64,000 nt of DNA from Bolinopsis microptera (lineage: Eukaryota > Ctenophora > Tentaculata > Lobata > Bolinopsidae). Of this stretch, positions 1 through 11,500 are shown in pieces. The notes below the pieces were generated by a model. That model was not told the origin of the DNA, did not search any database, and saw only the letters and a program-made list of their open reading frames with translations. A program made the position numbers and the translations under genes. Position 1 is the stretch's first letter; the number at the start of each line of letters is the position of its first letter. The stretch covers positions 2,010,028 to 2,074,027 of the forward strand of contig NC_087079.1 in the NCBI RefSeq assembly GCF_026151205.1, given 5' to 3'.

Positions 1-39
1 TTGGGACATGGTATACGTCAGATAGTTTTTATCGAAATT

Positions 40-3000
40 TTACCCATGGTCAGAAATATAAGGTTTTTCAGTCGTGGTGGTTCTAGAGATTTCACCCTCA
101 GTATTGTCTATTGCACTTTCAAATTCTATCCCGATCGCTTCGGAGGCTGCTGCTCTGATAAGTTATTATAAACTAAATAAATACTTTTGATAAATACAAA
201 GCACATTACAATCGTACGAATAGTTTGCCTCGTGAATTAAACGATAATGGAGTTCTGTTGAAAGAAACTTGCCTTTCTTTATCTCTGGGGGAGGATGCTC
301 GACACAAGTTGTTCCATCCTGTTGGCTGAGGAACTTTGACAAGGACACCCTATCTTGATGATCATTCGAGACTCCTGGTGTCCCAAACAATTGATACCTC
401 CCGTCTGATGTTTTACTTGGTACCTGTTGAGATTTGGGGTAATTTTTAACAATAACATCCTGCTCTAGATTAGTGTAAACTGATAATGATGCAAATGGTT
501 TATAGTGACTAGTAATGGTTCAAATTAGATGTATTAAATTTTATGATCTGTAATGTGCTCAACTAAACCCGTCAGAACGCCCCTATGTAGTACTACTACT
601 ACTACTATGTCGGAACTAAGTCCGATCTACGCCAGATAACCCCTCCATATATCCATGTCCCGCATCAGAGTTCGCAGTTCCTCTTTAGAGTTTGTCCCAA
701 CTTCCTCCAGTAACATAGACAAGTAGTAGACTATAGACTATGCAGTTAAACTGTAGACATACCATCAGCTTTTTGTATAGCAGCTTTTTAGACTTTACAT
801 TGCAGTTAATCCTATTGGCTGTTGTAACTTTCCAACGAGGACGGATATTCTGAGCATTCTTCTTCTGTCCGGTCATATTCCGTAGTTTCTGAAACAAACG
901 AGTCAGTTAAATTCTTTGATAATTGCTGCACTGATAGTGATAATTATTTGTTTAAAGTAAGTTAGAAGTTGTTAGTTATTTATAGTAAGTTCTATTACTA
1001 TTGATAATGTAAGGCTTATTAATTGTCGATTAAGTCCCAAGTGCTAAATTGTTACTCTGCAAACTCAACTTGTCCCAGACTCATCTTTTAAAGGAAAATG
1101 TTTCCGTAATCTTTGACAGATGGCACTTATACTCAATAGTTGGACTAATTTTGTACAGACCAATGTGAATGAACGTTACCCTGAAATCTGAATGTCCTCC
1201 TAAGAGTTTGCTTAGGCTTATGAGGTTTAGAATAGGAAAGGAAGACTTTCACTTATTTACCTCATTATCCTTACCTGGATTCTGGAGATTTGAGCTTAAC
1301 AAACTTACAAACGGTGAGGAATTTCGCAAACTTAGAGACGTGTTAAGAAAAAGGACAAGAGACGAGCACTTACCATTACGGCATTACGTAACACTTAAGT
1401 GACTCGTTCGTTTTATTTTAATCTTATTATGCTTCAATGATGATATACAGAAGTATAGAGCAGAGTCAGTTTATTATTAGTTTATTCTATCAATGGAAAA
1501 TATAATCACAAGTTATGCATCAGCGTCGGTGGTTGAGTGGTACAATTCTCGCCTGCCACGCGGGAGGCCCGGGTTCGATTCCCGGCCGACGCAGTATTTT
1601 GTACTGCAAATTGATATAACTAAACTTTGTCCCAGACTCCTGACTCACCTTGTCCCAGGCCACTGGTGATTCGTACGGTGACCTTCTGCAAATATCCCTG
1701 TTACTGTCCTTCGCTCGTAGACTGGTCTTGGATACTTTCACTGTCTCACCGGCTCTGGGATGATTGGAGTTTTTATGTTGATTGTTAGAGTTTTAACATG
1801 TTTGAACCGAGAATAAGCGACAAAAAATGTAAAGAGTAGTGACTGGTCGTTGGATAATGAATTAGTCTGCTCAAAGTAAGTAAAACTGCTGGGCGTATAT
1901 GATTTTTGACAACAAGCTCACTTTTTGCTCAAGGTAGACTGCTCTTCGTTCTTATCATCGTCCCCGGACTCCGTTGCTGGAAACATTCCTTTTGGTCGTT
2001 CTGGAATGACTTTAACTGAATGTTTAACATCATTGGTAGTCAGTTTCGATACACGGGGTTTTTGAGTTAGCTTCTTTGTTGATTTCACCGGAGACTTCAT
2101 GTGAGCTGACGATGCAATTGTTGGAGCCATCAGCGTTCTTTTCTGGGGTCTCTCTGTTTTCTCGGCTGTCTCTATATTTGGTTCATCCTGAAAACAATTC
2201 AGTAAGATTTCTTTTGCATATCAGTTTATGTTTCGGTTGTGCTATTTTAAACAAGGGTTTGTCAGCCAAAAGATATGCTTCATTGATTAAGGGTATATTA
2301 CCTCCATGTTGAGTGTTTCAGTTGGAAAGATTGGTGCCAGGTTCTCAGCTGAAAGCTTGTAGATAATATTGTTCCACAGCACCATGAAAGTGTTATGAAG
2401 TCTCTCATCTGGCTTAATATTCTCTTTTGGGACAGTAACACCCCCTGGTGTGAGATACACTTTATAAAAGTCAGGGATCACCGGTTTGAGACCATCGTCA
2501 GTTTGCTTCATCGTAAAGATGAAGTTCGAGTGCACAAGCTGTGTTATTCCATTCGAGGTGACTATTTTGAACCCAATCTTGTTGGGAGCATCCCCAATGT
2601 TTTCTGCTGGAACAGTAACATATATTCCGTCTAAAAACACCTGGCACAATTCCCCCTTATCCTCGCTCTTCTTCCCCTCATCTTCATCCTTGTACTCAGC
2701 AATCTGTGACTGTTTCAGTCGTACACTCCTATCATCTACTCGGGCTATAAAAGTTTCTGGCTTCTTCTTACTTGGTTTCAGTTGTTTCTTCTCGATGGTT
2801 TTCCAGATTCCTCCAACTAGAACCCTTACCTTCTCGTTCACTTTTGGCTTATCTACTGTGTAGCTAGTACTGCTGATGTGTCGAGTTCTTCTCGGGGTAA
2901 CTGTCATGTTCTTAACATGTTCTGTTATAGTCTCTACGTTTGTGGTTATATTCGCTGATGCTACTGGGTTTCCTCTCTTGGTATCAGTGGAAGGAATTGT

Positions 3001-4007
3001 TGGATTGAGAACTGTTGTACCAGTGGGGAAAGTGTCCATATTGTTGGGACCTTGTGGTACAGTGTAGGTTGCTGGTAAAGTGTAGGTCGGTGTGAAGGCA
3101 TGGTGGGTTGGTAATGCAGCTTGTATTGTATCTGCTGTTTTCGGATATGGTTTTGCCTGGGAACAGAACTATTCTTAATTATAGGAGCCTGGAATGGAGC
3201 AGGGTTGTGTAGGTTTGTCTGTGGGAACTGTTGATTATATCTTGTTGTCTGGAATGCGTGAGGAGGAGGGTTCACAGTAAGGTCCTGCCTCAGTTGTCTG
3301 TTAGGGGCGGTGAGACCTGTCACCTGGGGAACAGTAACCTGGGGAACAGTCGCCTGGGGAACAGTTACCTGTGGAACAGTAACCAGCAGAGTATTATTAA
3401 CTGGAACTACATTCACTGCAGTTACATTAAAAATCTGACCCTGATACGTGACATTGTAAAATCCAGGCATCTCCCGACTGGGTGTTACTGCAGTGCTTGG
3501 TAATGTCAGCCACGTGTTATCCAGCTTAACATTGTACGACTGCATGAACGGTGGGAAAGTAGGTTTCGGAGCAAATTGGTTGCTATTTGGAGAAAACTGA
3601 CTGATATTTTGAGCAAACTGATTGGCATTCTGAGCAAACTGGTTGCTATTCTGTGCAGGAATCTCGGTGGTATCATCATCAGTGTCGTCAGCATTCACTC
3701 CACCCAGCCCTCCAACAGTCTTATCCAGACCTCCTGACACCACATCATTCTCAGTCCTGTCGACCTCTCTAATCTCTGAAGTGTGGAGAACGTACAGCTT
3801 ATCCTGGTAAAGTAGTCGGTAGTAACCTTTCTTAGATCGCATGGGTTTAAGACTTGAACCCAGCACGATTACACTCTCACCCTCTATAGTAACCTCGTAA
3901 GACTGGTTGGGGTAAACCTCAACTCTCTTCTGTGTGAGCTCTGGAGTGGCGAATGAGGGGTCGTCATTCATGTTGAGCCCGTATTTCTGACGAAAACGAG
4001 CAGCCAT
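40..4007 (-). CDS. Six-exon gene for an ~841-aa protein with five copies of an unrecognised beta-rich module
   Basis: Exons 4007-2302, 2187-1922, 1754-1649, 888-763, 423-218 and 154-40; splice sites are GT-AG and phases match throughout, provided one base is added near 3159-3161. Without it the frame closes and a second frame opens at a CCC run. Exon 1 holds five imperfect modules of ~50 residues: roughly aa 30-80, 155-205, then three nearer its end. Each reads Y/V-x-V-x-hydrophobic, V-x-VP or LP, a Pro, then F/Y-x-V-x-Y/W, I-Y/F-x-L/V. The linker between modules 2 and 3 is rich in Pro, Thr, Gln and Asn. The C-terminal exons are basic and unrecognised. No signal peptide or membrane segment is seen, so a cytoplasmic or nuclear protein is inferred. 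I do not recognise the family. The end of exon 2 is notable: a TGA stop lies inside the donor GTGAGC, so an unspliced transcript would end there. Exon 1 is firm; the last three small exons are less so. Confidence 0.6.
588..720 (-). mobile_element. Degraded LINE-like 3' end with (TAG)n tail
   Basis: Read on the minus strand, the segment encodes a short tail containing EEVGTNSKEEL and a D-x-W-R motif, then a stop, then about six TAG repeats. This resembles the reverse-transcriptase C-terminus and 3' microsatellite of CR1/L2-type LINEs. A related degraded copy is at 53598-53692 on the same strand. It lies in an intron of the modular gene. Only about 130 bp remain, so the clade is not certain. 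Confidence 0.35.
1523..1593 (+). tRNA. tRNA-Gly (anticodon GCC)
   Basis: A 70-nt cloverleaf plus discriminator A. The acceptor arms GCGTCGG and CCGACGC pair fully. The A box begins TGGTTGAGTGG, the anticodon stem CTCGC/GCGGG encloses the loop CTGCCAC with GCC, and the T arm is a perfect GGTTCGATTCC-type B box. No intron. It lies in the third intron of the minus-strand modular gene, on the opposite strand, and should be transcribed by RNA polymerase III from its internal promoter. CCA is not encoded, as expected for a eukaryote. Confidence 0.95.
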
Positions 4008-4799
4008 GGTAGATGTATTGTCAAATTTAACTTATGTTTTGCAAGTTGTATAAGTCAACTAATGTTTTGCATGAATAATGTTTGACTACAAACTACTAAA
4101 GACAACAGTAATATGATTTAAGGCAGACTGTAGAGGTCTCTGCACGGTTTTTGCATTATGCAAGCCCATCAGCCGCTGACTACCGTTTGTGCGATTCGGA
4201 CATATATTATAACTGTTATTAGGTAATTATTAGGCTTATTTTCTTAACTAATTTATAAATAGTTCTTACATAATACATGACTAGCTTGTCGGCACAAATT
4301 TTTAGTACTACGCTAGCTGACATGGTTAATTCTTAGGTTTATAGGTTTATGGGTTTATAACATAAAACCTACCGAATAGGCGCCCCGACGCCCGAACCGC
4401 GCCACGTTGCCGGGTATAATCCGTAAATGGTTAACTTGTACCAAACATTTTACAGTAACACGTTAAATTAATTTGTTCGGGAAATGCCGGGGTAGGGAGA
4501 GATATGAAATGTTTAAAAATAGCTAAAAACACAAATGTATTGGCAACCTTTTACAAGACGAATATTGCAGGAAGTAAAGACGGGGAGAACTTGCAGGATA
4601 CTATTCCTCCCGACGTATTTCGTGAGTTTTTACATTTAAAGATTTACCGAGAGACTGAAACTCTGAAGGCGGAGCGTTATGGCGTTCTGTGTTACGCCTG
4701 TTACATGCATGATGACGATCAGTATCGTGTTTTTATTGATCGATTGTTGATATGCTCATTGAAAGATTGAAGTAAATTCATAGCCAATTCAAGTGATTT
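4008..4799. other. Divergent intergenic region
   Basis: This stretch separates the minus-strand modular gene from the plus-strand Death-domain gene and probably holds both promoters. An 88-codon plus-strand open frame (4504-4770) contains a good internal donor (GTGAGT at 4622), but its phase does not join the Death-domain exon, so I do not call it a gene. No clear TATA or initiator pair was found. Confidence 0.4.
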
Positions 4800-5376
4800 A
4801 TGTTTAGAGTTTTACCAACCCCTAAATCAGGAGTGAGGCCAGTGACAGCGCACCTGGTGGTATCGCCACCTGACATCCCTCCAGACTGGAGGCTGGATGA
4901 GGTGGCAGGGAAACTCCGGTATCACTGGAAGGACTTCGCGAGGACCTGCGGTTTTGACAGCGAGGTCGTTGATGATATCGATTCGGTGAGTTTGCTGCCA
5001 AGATACTTTGAGAATGATTTTTATTGCAAGTTTTAAACATTTCACATTCATATTGCATGAATGCAATTCAGAACATGACTATAGCCATTTTATTGACAGA
5101 ATTGGCAGCATCAGCATGTCAAATCTTAAACAATGAATAATTTTGAAAAATAAATAACCGCTAAAATGATCGATGTTAATTTTGTTAAAGCAATAAACTG
5201 AACTAAACATATAACAGGTGTACTGCGGCTCGCTCAACAAGAGTATCCAATGCCTGAAGATGTGGAAGAATGAACTTGTGGGGAACGCTTCCTACGAGGA
5301 ACTGGCCCGACGTCTGGGACTTATAGATCAGACACACATCGCTGTGGCGTACTGTAACTTTGGGGGAGACCGCTAA
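4800..5376 (+). CDS. Small Death-domain protein (possibly the last two exons of a larger gene)
   Basis: Exons 4800-4985 and 5218-5376 join in phase 0 (donor GTGAGT, acceptor ATAACAG) to give 114 aa. Residues ~28-108 fit the Death-domain pattern: PPDWRLDEVAGKL for helix 1, WKDFARTCGF for helix 2, an acidic turn, a W in MWKNE on helix 5, and YEELARRLGL for the last helix. Death domains pair homotypically in apoptotic and NF-kB-type signalling complexes. No other domain is visible. The ATG at 4800 is the only in-frame start after a stop at 4794, but TTTATGTTTAG just after it could be a splice acceptor, in which case these are the 3' exons of a longer adaptor or receptor. Confidence 0.65.
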
Positions 5377-5728
5377 CAGATTGTAGTTACACTTTAGGAG
5401 TTTAGAGTTTAAAATTGGTGTGGGAGTTGGGAATGTTATCTTTCCTCTGCCTTTTATTTTGAAACTTTTTAACCCCTGCAGCTGCATAAGTTAAAGAATT
5501 AGATTTCCCAGATTTTGATTTTGTTCGGATTAGAATAGGGTTATAAGTTATTAAGTTGTGTTAATGATAAATAAAGCTGGGGTTTGTTAGGATTGGATTG
5601 AAGGTTGAACAACTCGTTCGTCCGTTTTAACGACTGATCCAATAACTGTGATAAGTTTAATTTTGTAGTGATAATTTTAACTTTTCTGCTCGAATATGAA
5701 CAATTAAGAACTTGACAGTTATTAGGGC

Positions 5729-5786
5729 AACTAGAACAAACACCGATGCAACAATAAGACAACATTGTATCGGTGTTTGTTCTAGT
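5729..5786. repeat. Hairpin with 23-bp stem
   Basis: Arms 5729-5751 and 5764-5786 are inverted copies with one G:T-type mismatch and a 12-nt loop. The left arm starts AACTAGAACAAACACCGAT. Weaker inverted similarity continues outside the stem (TTATTAGGGCA against the complement of CCCGTTATTA). It could be a MITE remnant or a small-RNA precursor. Confidence 0.6.
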
Positions 5787-6916
5787 TCCCGTTATTAGAT
5801 ATTCGGTTGAAGTTCCTTAACAAATCTATGAGAAACTACAAATATTTATCACTTAACCTATTTGATTTCTACTTCTAGGCATGATTACTTTAAGCTTTTA
5901 AGTTCATAATTTATATTTATTTATGGTTTGAGGTTTCTGTAAATGATTATGTTAATGAAATTCATGCACTTTTGTTTAACTTATCAAAAGGGGATTTGTT
6001 TCTTTTGTAAGAATTGTAGGAATAAAACTATATTTAGCAATACCAAACTAATAAAATATCTATTGACAACTATTGAAGCAGATAATAAGGTGATTTGTTA
6101 ATTAGATAGCGTTGCATGCCACTGACTCTCTGATTGTTTTCTGGAAACTGTCATCCTTTGGCAAGGGTCCTAAAGCAACTACACGTCACAAGCCATTAAA
6201 ATTGGGCCCTGATTTATGTATGAAACCATTACATGAAAAATTCGACACGTTACGATAATTAAAAATGAAATATATTTGGTGGTCTGTTCGAGTACGCAAG
6301 TACCCGTAAATAAATCCGAACACTGTTGCTTTACAGATATAAAGTTCTCATGCAGAATTAATCCACATGTATTACATTTACAAGCAATACATGTTGAATC
6401 AACATTGTTGATATATCACTTGTAAACATTTTACATATCAAAGCTGTGTAATATGCTTGTCAGCTTGTAGTTGTACTCCACTAAAATGTACATTTTATTT
6501 TCTTGCTGTTTCGTGTCCCACATCCTCCTATGCTCCCTCAGCTTTGTCCGGTGAAATGGTTTGATCTTTAGTATCGTTACTTCTTATCCTGGTGGCCATC
6601 ATTCTATTTTACGTTTGGAGGTGAAGACGTGATGCTTTTAGATACTTTGTCCCATCAAAATAATATAAATTTCCATTGAGCGTTTTAGTTCGTAGAATTC
6701 CAGACTAGGCTTTTAACTTAGTCGTTACGGAAGAAAGATTACACGCTACTCAGTACACAAGGAGAGTATATATTATCAGAGTAACACTAATATGCAGTGA
6801 CCTCCACAGAGAGTGATAGAGTTTGTTAGTACACGCCACAACATGCTTGTTAAACAAAGTGAACACGCAGAACACCGCCGCTAAATGGCATCTAGCCGGT
6901 CTTATGCTCTCGTTTT

Positions 6917-7042
6917 GATGGTGGCAATTTTTAATAATTGTGTTTTGTGTTACTTATGATGGTGGTAGTTTTTAATACTTGTGTTTTGTGTTACTTATGA
7001 TGGAGGTAGTTTTTAATACTTGTGCTTTGTGTTCGTTATGAT
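6917..7042. repeat. Three-copy 41-bp tandem repeat
   Basis: Units begin GATGGTGG (or GATGGAGG) at 6917, 6958 and 6999 and are followed by GTTTTTAATACTTGTG; period 41 bp, few differences. It lies upstream of the STXBP4 homologue. No coding role is seen. Confidence 0.8.
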
Positions 7043-8595
7043 ATCACCGATGACGGGCTTATTGTTGATAATACGCTGTGACTCATCAGTATGATGGATA
7101 TTCTGCTCCATGTCAGATTGTCAGATATCGCTTTTTAATCAAAAGACTTGGAAGTTGGCAACTTTTGGCTTTAACTTAACCTGCTTCAGTTGACTTTGGT
7201 TTCTTTTGATTGAATTAATATTTATCAGAGTAATATCATGGTGAAACAGAAGTTCCACCACCATTAGCAGCAGGTAGGTACCTAGTACACACTACAATCA
7301 GATTACACGTAGCCTAGATAGGTATTCTACACGTATTACAAACTAATCAGCTGAGAGAGGAGAGAGACCGGGACGCGGTGTAACACGAGCTTGATATTAT
7401 GTCCGTATCCATGGTTACAGAGTTTGTACTACAACACGCTCCCTGGGTCACCTCTTGTTGCCTTTGTTGTGAGTCCCATTTTAACTCTCGTTGTCACTAT
7501 TTTGTGCGGACTATTGCTGTGATGCTTAGCAGGGTTGGTATCTTCAGAGTATAGTTAACGTTAGGATCCAGCTCCAATACATTAGTATCTGGTAAATTAG
7601 ATAACATCTCCAATCCTACTAATATCTCCTCCAACTGATCTTGATTAATGAGTAGATACATGACCACCTAATACTTGCCAACTTACCTCTCTGTCATTGG
7701 TGTCCGGTACACCTCTAATGTCCGGTACACCTATAATACCTACTTTATTATTCGTTTAAATATCTGGCTCAGAGGAAGCTACTTTGGCGGCCTGTACACT
7801 GTTCTATTGTCTGACCTCTAAACGCCCGTTTGAGCCCGCAATTAGGGCGTGCATTTCCGGAAAAACCACAAGTTCCAATAATAGAATAAGAGAGCTTCCT
7901 TTACTCTCATAACCATACATTATTATAATGTATACATCTTTTCTTAGCTAAGACTAAGCCGATCTTGCTTTTACCTACAATTGTTCTTCTCTTCTTGTTA
8001 TCTCTCTCTTCGTTGCCAACATTAGGCAGATCTTTAGTTTTCCAATTGTAAGTGACCGCAAAAGATTAGTAGTTGGAGGCTCAATATTTCCTACAAATTA
8101 GAAGTTATAGACTCAATACACGATACCTTTCCTTGTTGGCAGTTGATGTCATACCACAATTCAACAATCAGTTGTTCTTAATTTTGTTCAGTTTTAAATT
8201 TCAAGCTTTTTCGAATCAAGAATCGTGTCAAACCAGCACGTTTCCAAAACAGTTTAAACTTTTAAAGTTTAACAAATCACAGTTTATTTGTCTAGGCTGT
8301 AATAGGATTTTTTAATCCTTGTCATGTCTCATAACAAATGGTTATACTGCATCTGAAAGTGCAAGCATACTACTCCGATCAAGCTTCCTTTTAAAGACAC
8401 AGTGAAGTTTGACTTTTAATTATTTGTTTTAGGGAAAAATAAGACTTGAGCGTTGTTTTTAACTATCCTTGTTTAGAACTTTTAATACTTTAAAGACACA
8501 ACAACTCAGGCCTGATGTCATGAATACAGAGGCTCATCTCATCCACTAACTTTACCTGTAAAAGAACTACCATCAACTACCTGTGAGAATTAGAG

Positions 8596-11500
8596 ATGCC
8601 GACTGTAAACGAGGCAGCAAGTAATGGTGTCCTGGATAGGTTTCCTACCAGAATAGTTGATGTCATCGACTTTCATGACTGTGCTCAGGTATTGTATTGT
8701 TTAATTTCATATTGCAGTATACATTATCTCCCTCTATAACTATCATACCTAATTCTTAAATTCAAGAACCTTCTTTTGCGTCAAATCTCGTCACTGCCCC
8801 TAGTTAATTATCAATAATGCTCTATATCTGTACAGGGACTGGGGTTGAAGATATTCGGGGGAGTTAGTTCCCGGGGTGATGAACATGGTATCTTTGTGAA
8901 GCAGGTGGTACCTGGGGGTCTTGCAGCTCTGTCTGGACGGTTACAGGCTGGTGATGAACTGCTGGAGGTAGTTTAACAAATATTTTATGTTGTTTTATCA
9001 TTTTTGGATTATATGTCTCTTGTCATAATTCTCTTTATCTGATCTTAAAACTGGCTTGAGTAAGTATCGCAGTTTCTTATTCGTCTTGTTTGTTAGGTGA
9101 ACGGAAGGCCACTTCATGGGATGGCTAATGCGAAGGCTGTCTCCATGCTCAGAGCCTGTGCAGCGCAAAGAATTCTCACTTTGGTATGTAGGCATGTTTG
9201 AGATTGTTGTATTTTCTCCCAAATTGTATTGTAACTCCTATACATATCCTGAAATGGTATCTTGATGCTTCCAAATTGTCTAAGTTTTTACTTCTCAGTA
9301 TCACTGAAATTTTCTTCCTTTCGTCTTACTTAATCCCACTCCACAAGGTAATATCACGTGACACAGAAGCGTACAAAGGTTACCACAAACTGTGCTCCAG
9401 TATCCTCTCCGGCTCAGTTCAGAGTCTGAACGTCAGTGATGAGATCCCCCGATACACCACCAAGGGTAGATTACGTGACAATAAGAACAAGACACCTGAT
9501 CCTAGGTCACCCCACTTGGTGAAGCCGGAGCAGGAGAGGTTGGGATCCTCTCCGGGGAGGTACGGTAGCTCTGATGATGGCTCTTCTTCTCCACTCAACT
9601 CTCATAGGTAGGATTTTCTCTTTTGGAGAGGACATAGTTGTCACGTCACTACTTTCTCTCAGACGGGTTCCATTCCTCATGGGAAGTTTACGTCATGGTG
9701 GCTTTTTCTTACGCCATGGTGGCTTTTGTTGGGTGAAGATTCCATTAAACTACCCTGGACTATGTATCACGTTGCACTTCTGAATTCTCTAATTATTTCG
9801 AATTCAAACCTGAAACATTCCTAACTCTGTAACAGGTCACTTTGACTCTCCAGTTAAATTTGATTTACCAATTTGTCCGCTCATGCAGCTGTTTCAGGAA
9901 CAAAAGAGGAAGTGCACTGAGATCATCAGAGAGACCCCGGAGTGCTAGGCCTCTTGATATCACCACTGATACTAGTGCCAGTGAAGGTAACGACTCCTGT
10001 AGATGTCGAGGGTCGTAATTATTATATTTGCTATGGATGAAGACTAAAGAGAGAAATCGCTTTGATGAAATGTTATGGAGCGGATAAATAATAAGTAGCC
10101 GAATGACTAATGAACGAAGCATTACCTTTGCGACATAAAGTTAAAAAAGTGAATGTCTGCGATCCTTTTTAACTTAATCTTGTAGTTCGAACCAAGTTCA
10201 AACCAAATTAATTTCATTTACATCTCAGGTCAGATTTCTCCAATATCGCAACTCTCCACAACACCTCTCGCCCCCAAAACAGTCTTCATCGACTACAAAA
10301 CAGGACTGGGCATGAGCATCTGCGGAGGAACGAACAAATCAGAAGGTCCAGGGATCTACATAGACAGCGTTATAAAGGGAGGGGATGTGCACAGACAGGG
10401 GATTATGCAGCCTGGGGATGAGCTGGTGTCTGTTAATGGGCACGTGCTGCAGGGGTTAACTCACGAGAGGGCTATGAAGATACTCACACGACTCAAGTTA
10501 AGGCAGGTTAAGCAGGTAAGATATCTTTTATAAGTTTCGTTTGGTGGAACTGTTGGGTAGTAGGTTGTTTGATTGTAATACAGTAATACCCCGGTGAATC
10601 GGGGTTTTACTGTACATTCTTTATTTCTTTCAAAAGTTTGATCAATGTTTTAATCTTTTAATGCACATTTAAGCTAGTCTTCCCAGGTGGAAATAGTTTA
10701 TAAACCAGGTGACGGTGTTTCGCCGCGTCAGAAAATCAGACAAAACGCTGCTACTACCCCCTCCCCTGCAATACACGTCACTTCCTCCAACGGTACTCCT
10801 AAACGATCTCCCTCCTCTTCGAGTGTTAACAAGTTGTATGTCACTTCTCCGGTTGATCGTGGTCTGTCTCCCTCTCGACAGTCTCAGTCGAAGGATCTTC
10901 CTAAGTCAACTGGAGCTGGTGATTCTAATAAATTGTCGGGGATATCTGGGACTAGATCTATAACTGACACAGCCAGCACGGTCCTGAATACTAAACTTGA
11001 TGAAGGTAAATTCAGTTCAGATTTTAGTTTCATGAACATGTGGATCAGTCTTTTAAACAATATTCAAGATTGTATCGATTATCAAGAAATGGTATTACTG
11101 ATTTAACTAATACGTCGTGATATCTGACGAATACCTTTATCCAGGCAGCACGCCACTTAGAACAGGATCTCTGGCACCTGGCCAGCAAATCAGTATGGAC
11201 AAACTAGTGGTGGCTCTGCAGTATCTAGGGTACAATCCTACCCCGGAACAACTTCAGACGTTGAAAAGCAAACTCAACATTGATGCCGACAATAAGGTTT
11301 TTCTTAGTTTGAATTTCTTATTAATATTGTCTCATCAAAGGTTTATACTTTATAGTTTAGGAATCCAGTTATCATTCTCATCACGATCTCAACAATTTTC
11401 TACTGTTGCTAATTTAGTACACATCAAATCCTCTCAGGTAAGATACGCTGATTTCGTAGCAGCAGCTCGAGAAGTGTTTGCTTACAAACTCCGGGAAAGT

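Larger units (their letters stand above)
5377..8595. other. Intergenic region without recognisable genes
   Basis: AT-rich DNA between the Death-domain gene and the STXBP4 homologue. Apart from a perfect-stem hairpin (5729-5786) and a three-copy 41-bp repeat (6917-7042), listed separately, I see only short random open frames. The last part should hold the STXBP4 promoter and 5' UTR. Confidence 0.5.

Noticed and set aside
1520-1741. 73-codon minus-strand frame through the tRNA
   Set aside because: Its downstream half is the antisense of tRNA-Gly. Only the upstream part, 1754-1649, is used as an exon, because it ends in a strong donor with matching phase.
4504-4770. 88-codon frame before the Death-domain exon
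   Set aside because: Looks coding-like, but its only strong donor (4622) leaves a phase that does not match the acceptor at 4808. Kept as part of the intergenic note.
9865-10122. 85-codon minus-strand frame
   Set aside because: Antisense to STXBP4 exon 5 and its flanking introns; no independent support.
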